Positions 5,012-5,183 of a stretch of 5,183 nucleotides of DNA are shown here, piece after piece. A program made the translations under genes and the position numbers. Origin of the DNA: an uncultured Paracoccaceae bacterium. GTDB taxonomy: Bacteria > Pseudomonadota > Alphaproteobacteria > Rhodobacterales > Rhodobacteraceae. The notes beneath the pieces are model-generated. The model did no database searches. It was not told where the DNA came from and saw nothing but the letters and a program-made list of their open reading frames with translations. The number at the start of each line of letters is the position of its first letter. The first letter of the stretch is position 1. The stretch covers positions 1 to 5,183 of the forward strand of contig CALEZJ010000178.1 in NCBI GenBank assembly GCA_937927885.1. Direction: 5' to 3'.

Positions 5012-5183
5012 TCAGCGGTCGAAGAAGTCTTCTTCAGCCTCGGTCACGTCAATGTCGAGGGCCTCGAGCCCGGACTCGAGGTTCTCGGAGAGATGCGGCA
5101 TGCCCATCAGGTAGTCTGCGGTCGGGGTTGTGGCCTCGGCATAGGCGGTGGCCAGCGCCTCGTCGAAGTCCTCGGGCTCGAAG
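5012..5183 (-). CDS. DUF3775-like protein, C-terminal part (5' partial)
   Basis: On the minus strand, a frame open from the right edge (first full codon 5182-5180) runs 56 residues to a TGA at 5014-5012. The peptide begins FEPEDFDEALATAYAEA, then PTADYLMGMPHLSENLESGL, and ends in an acidic EAEEDFFDR. The pattern FEPE(D/E)F, a helix with conserved T-P-T before YL.G.P, then L...LE.GL.AL matches, from memory, the end of small alphaproteobacterial DUF3775 proteins of about 120-140 residues. Their function is not known to me. The start, the ribosome site and roughly the first half lie outside the window. It is convergent with fahA and probably unrelated to homogentisate metabolism. Confidence 0.75.
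   Translation of the reverse strand, partial: FEPEDFDEALATAYAEATTPTADYLMGMPHLSENLESGLEALDIDVTEAEEDFFDR

Overview
The window is GC-rich, densely packed DNA that reads as an alphaproteobacterial chromosome, most likely Rhodobacterales. This rests on protein character, a DUF3775-type gene at the right edge and codon use dominated by G/C third positions. It is inference from reading, not a database result. No rRNA, tRNA, CRISPR array, transposase or phage gene is visible.

Layout. Positions 1-473 (+) hold the C-terminal end of a GcvT-fold protein, probably a dimethylglycine/sarcosine-dehydrogenase-type FAD oxidoreductase. It converges on a three-gene minus-strand operon, read right to left: a MarR-family regulator (2009-1560), lrgA (1563-1210) and lrgB (1217-501). 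The first two genes share an ATGA stop/start overlap and the last two overlap by 8 bases. Divergent from this operon, hmgA (homogentisate 1,2-dioxygenase, 2132-3499) and fahA (fumarylacetoacetase, 3632-4888) run on the plus strand. The 122-bp divergent region carries a consensus -35 hexamer and a dyad that looks like a MarR operator. After fahA comes a short region with an orphan Shine-Dalgarno sequence and a 19-codon ORF. The C-terminus of a DUF3775-like protein then enters from the right edge (5183-5012, minus).

How the genes fit together. HmgA opens the ring of homogentisate, the central intermediate of tyrosine/phenylalanine breakdown, to maleylacetoacetate. FahA splits fumarylacetoacetate into fumarate and acetoacetate. 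The isomerase between them (MaiA) is not in the window. The MarR protein is the natural candidate repressor of hmgA-fahA and of its own operon. The unusual part is that the regulator is translationally coupled to an LrgA/LrgB membrane pair. That family is classically called holin/antiholin-like, but members are now known to move small carboxylates. A working hypothesis is that this LrgAB pair transports an acid linked to homogentisate catabolism.

A second theme is a family of short GTAG-headed palindromes (REP-like). One copy is a perfect 27-nt palindrome between the GcvT-fold gene and lrgB, and it supplies the lrgB stop codon. A degenerate copy and a good copy lie in the 132-bp hmgA-fahA gap. 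The first and third copies share 19 identical bases in inverted orientation, about 3 kb apart.
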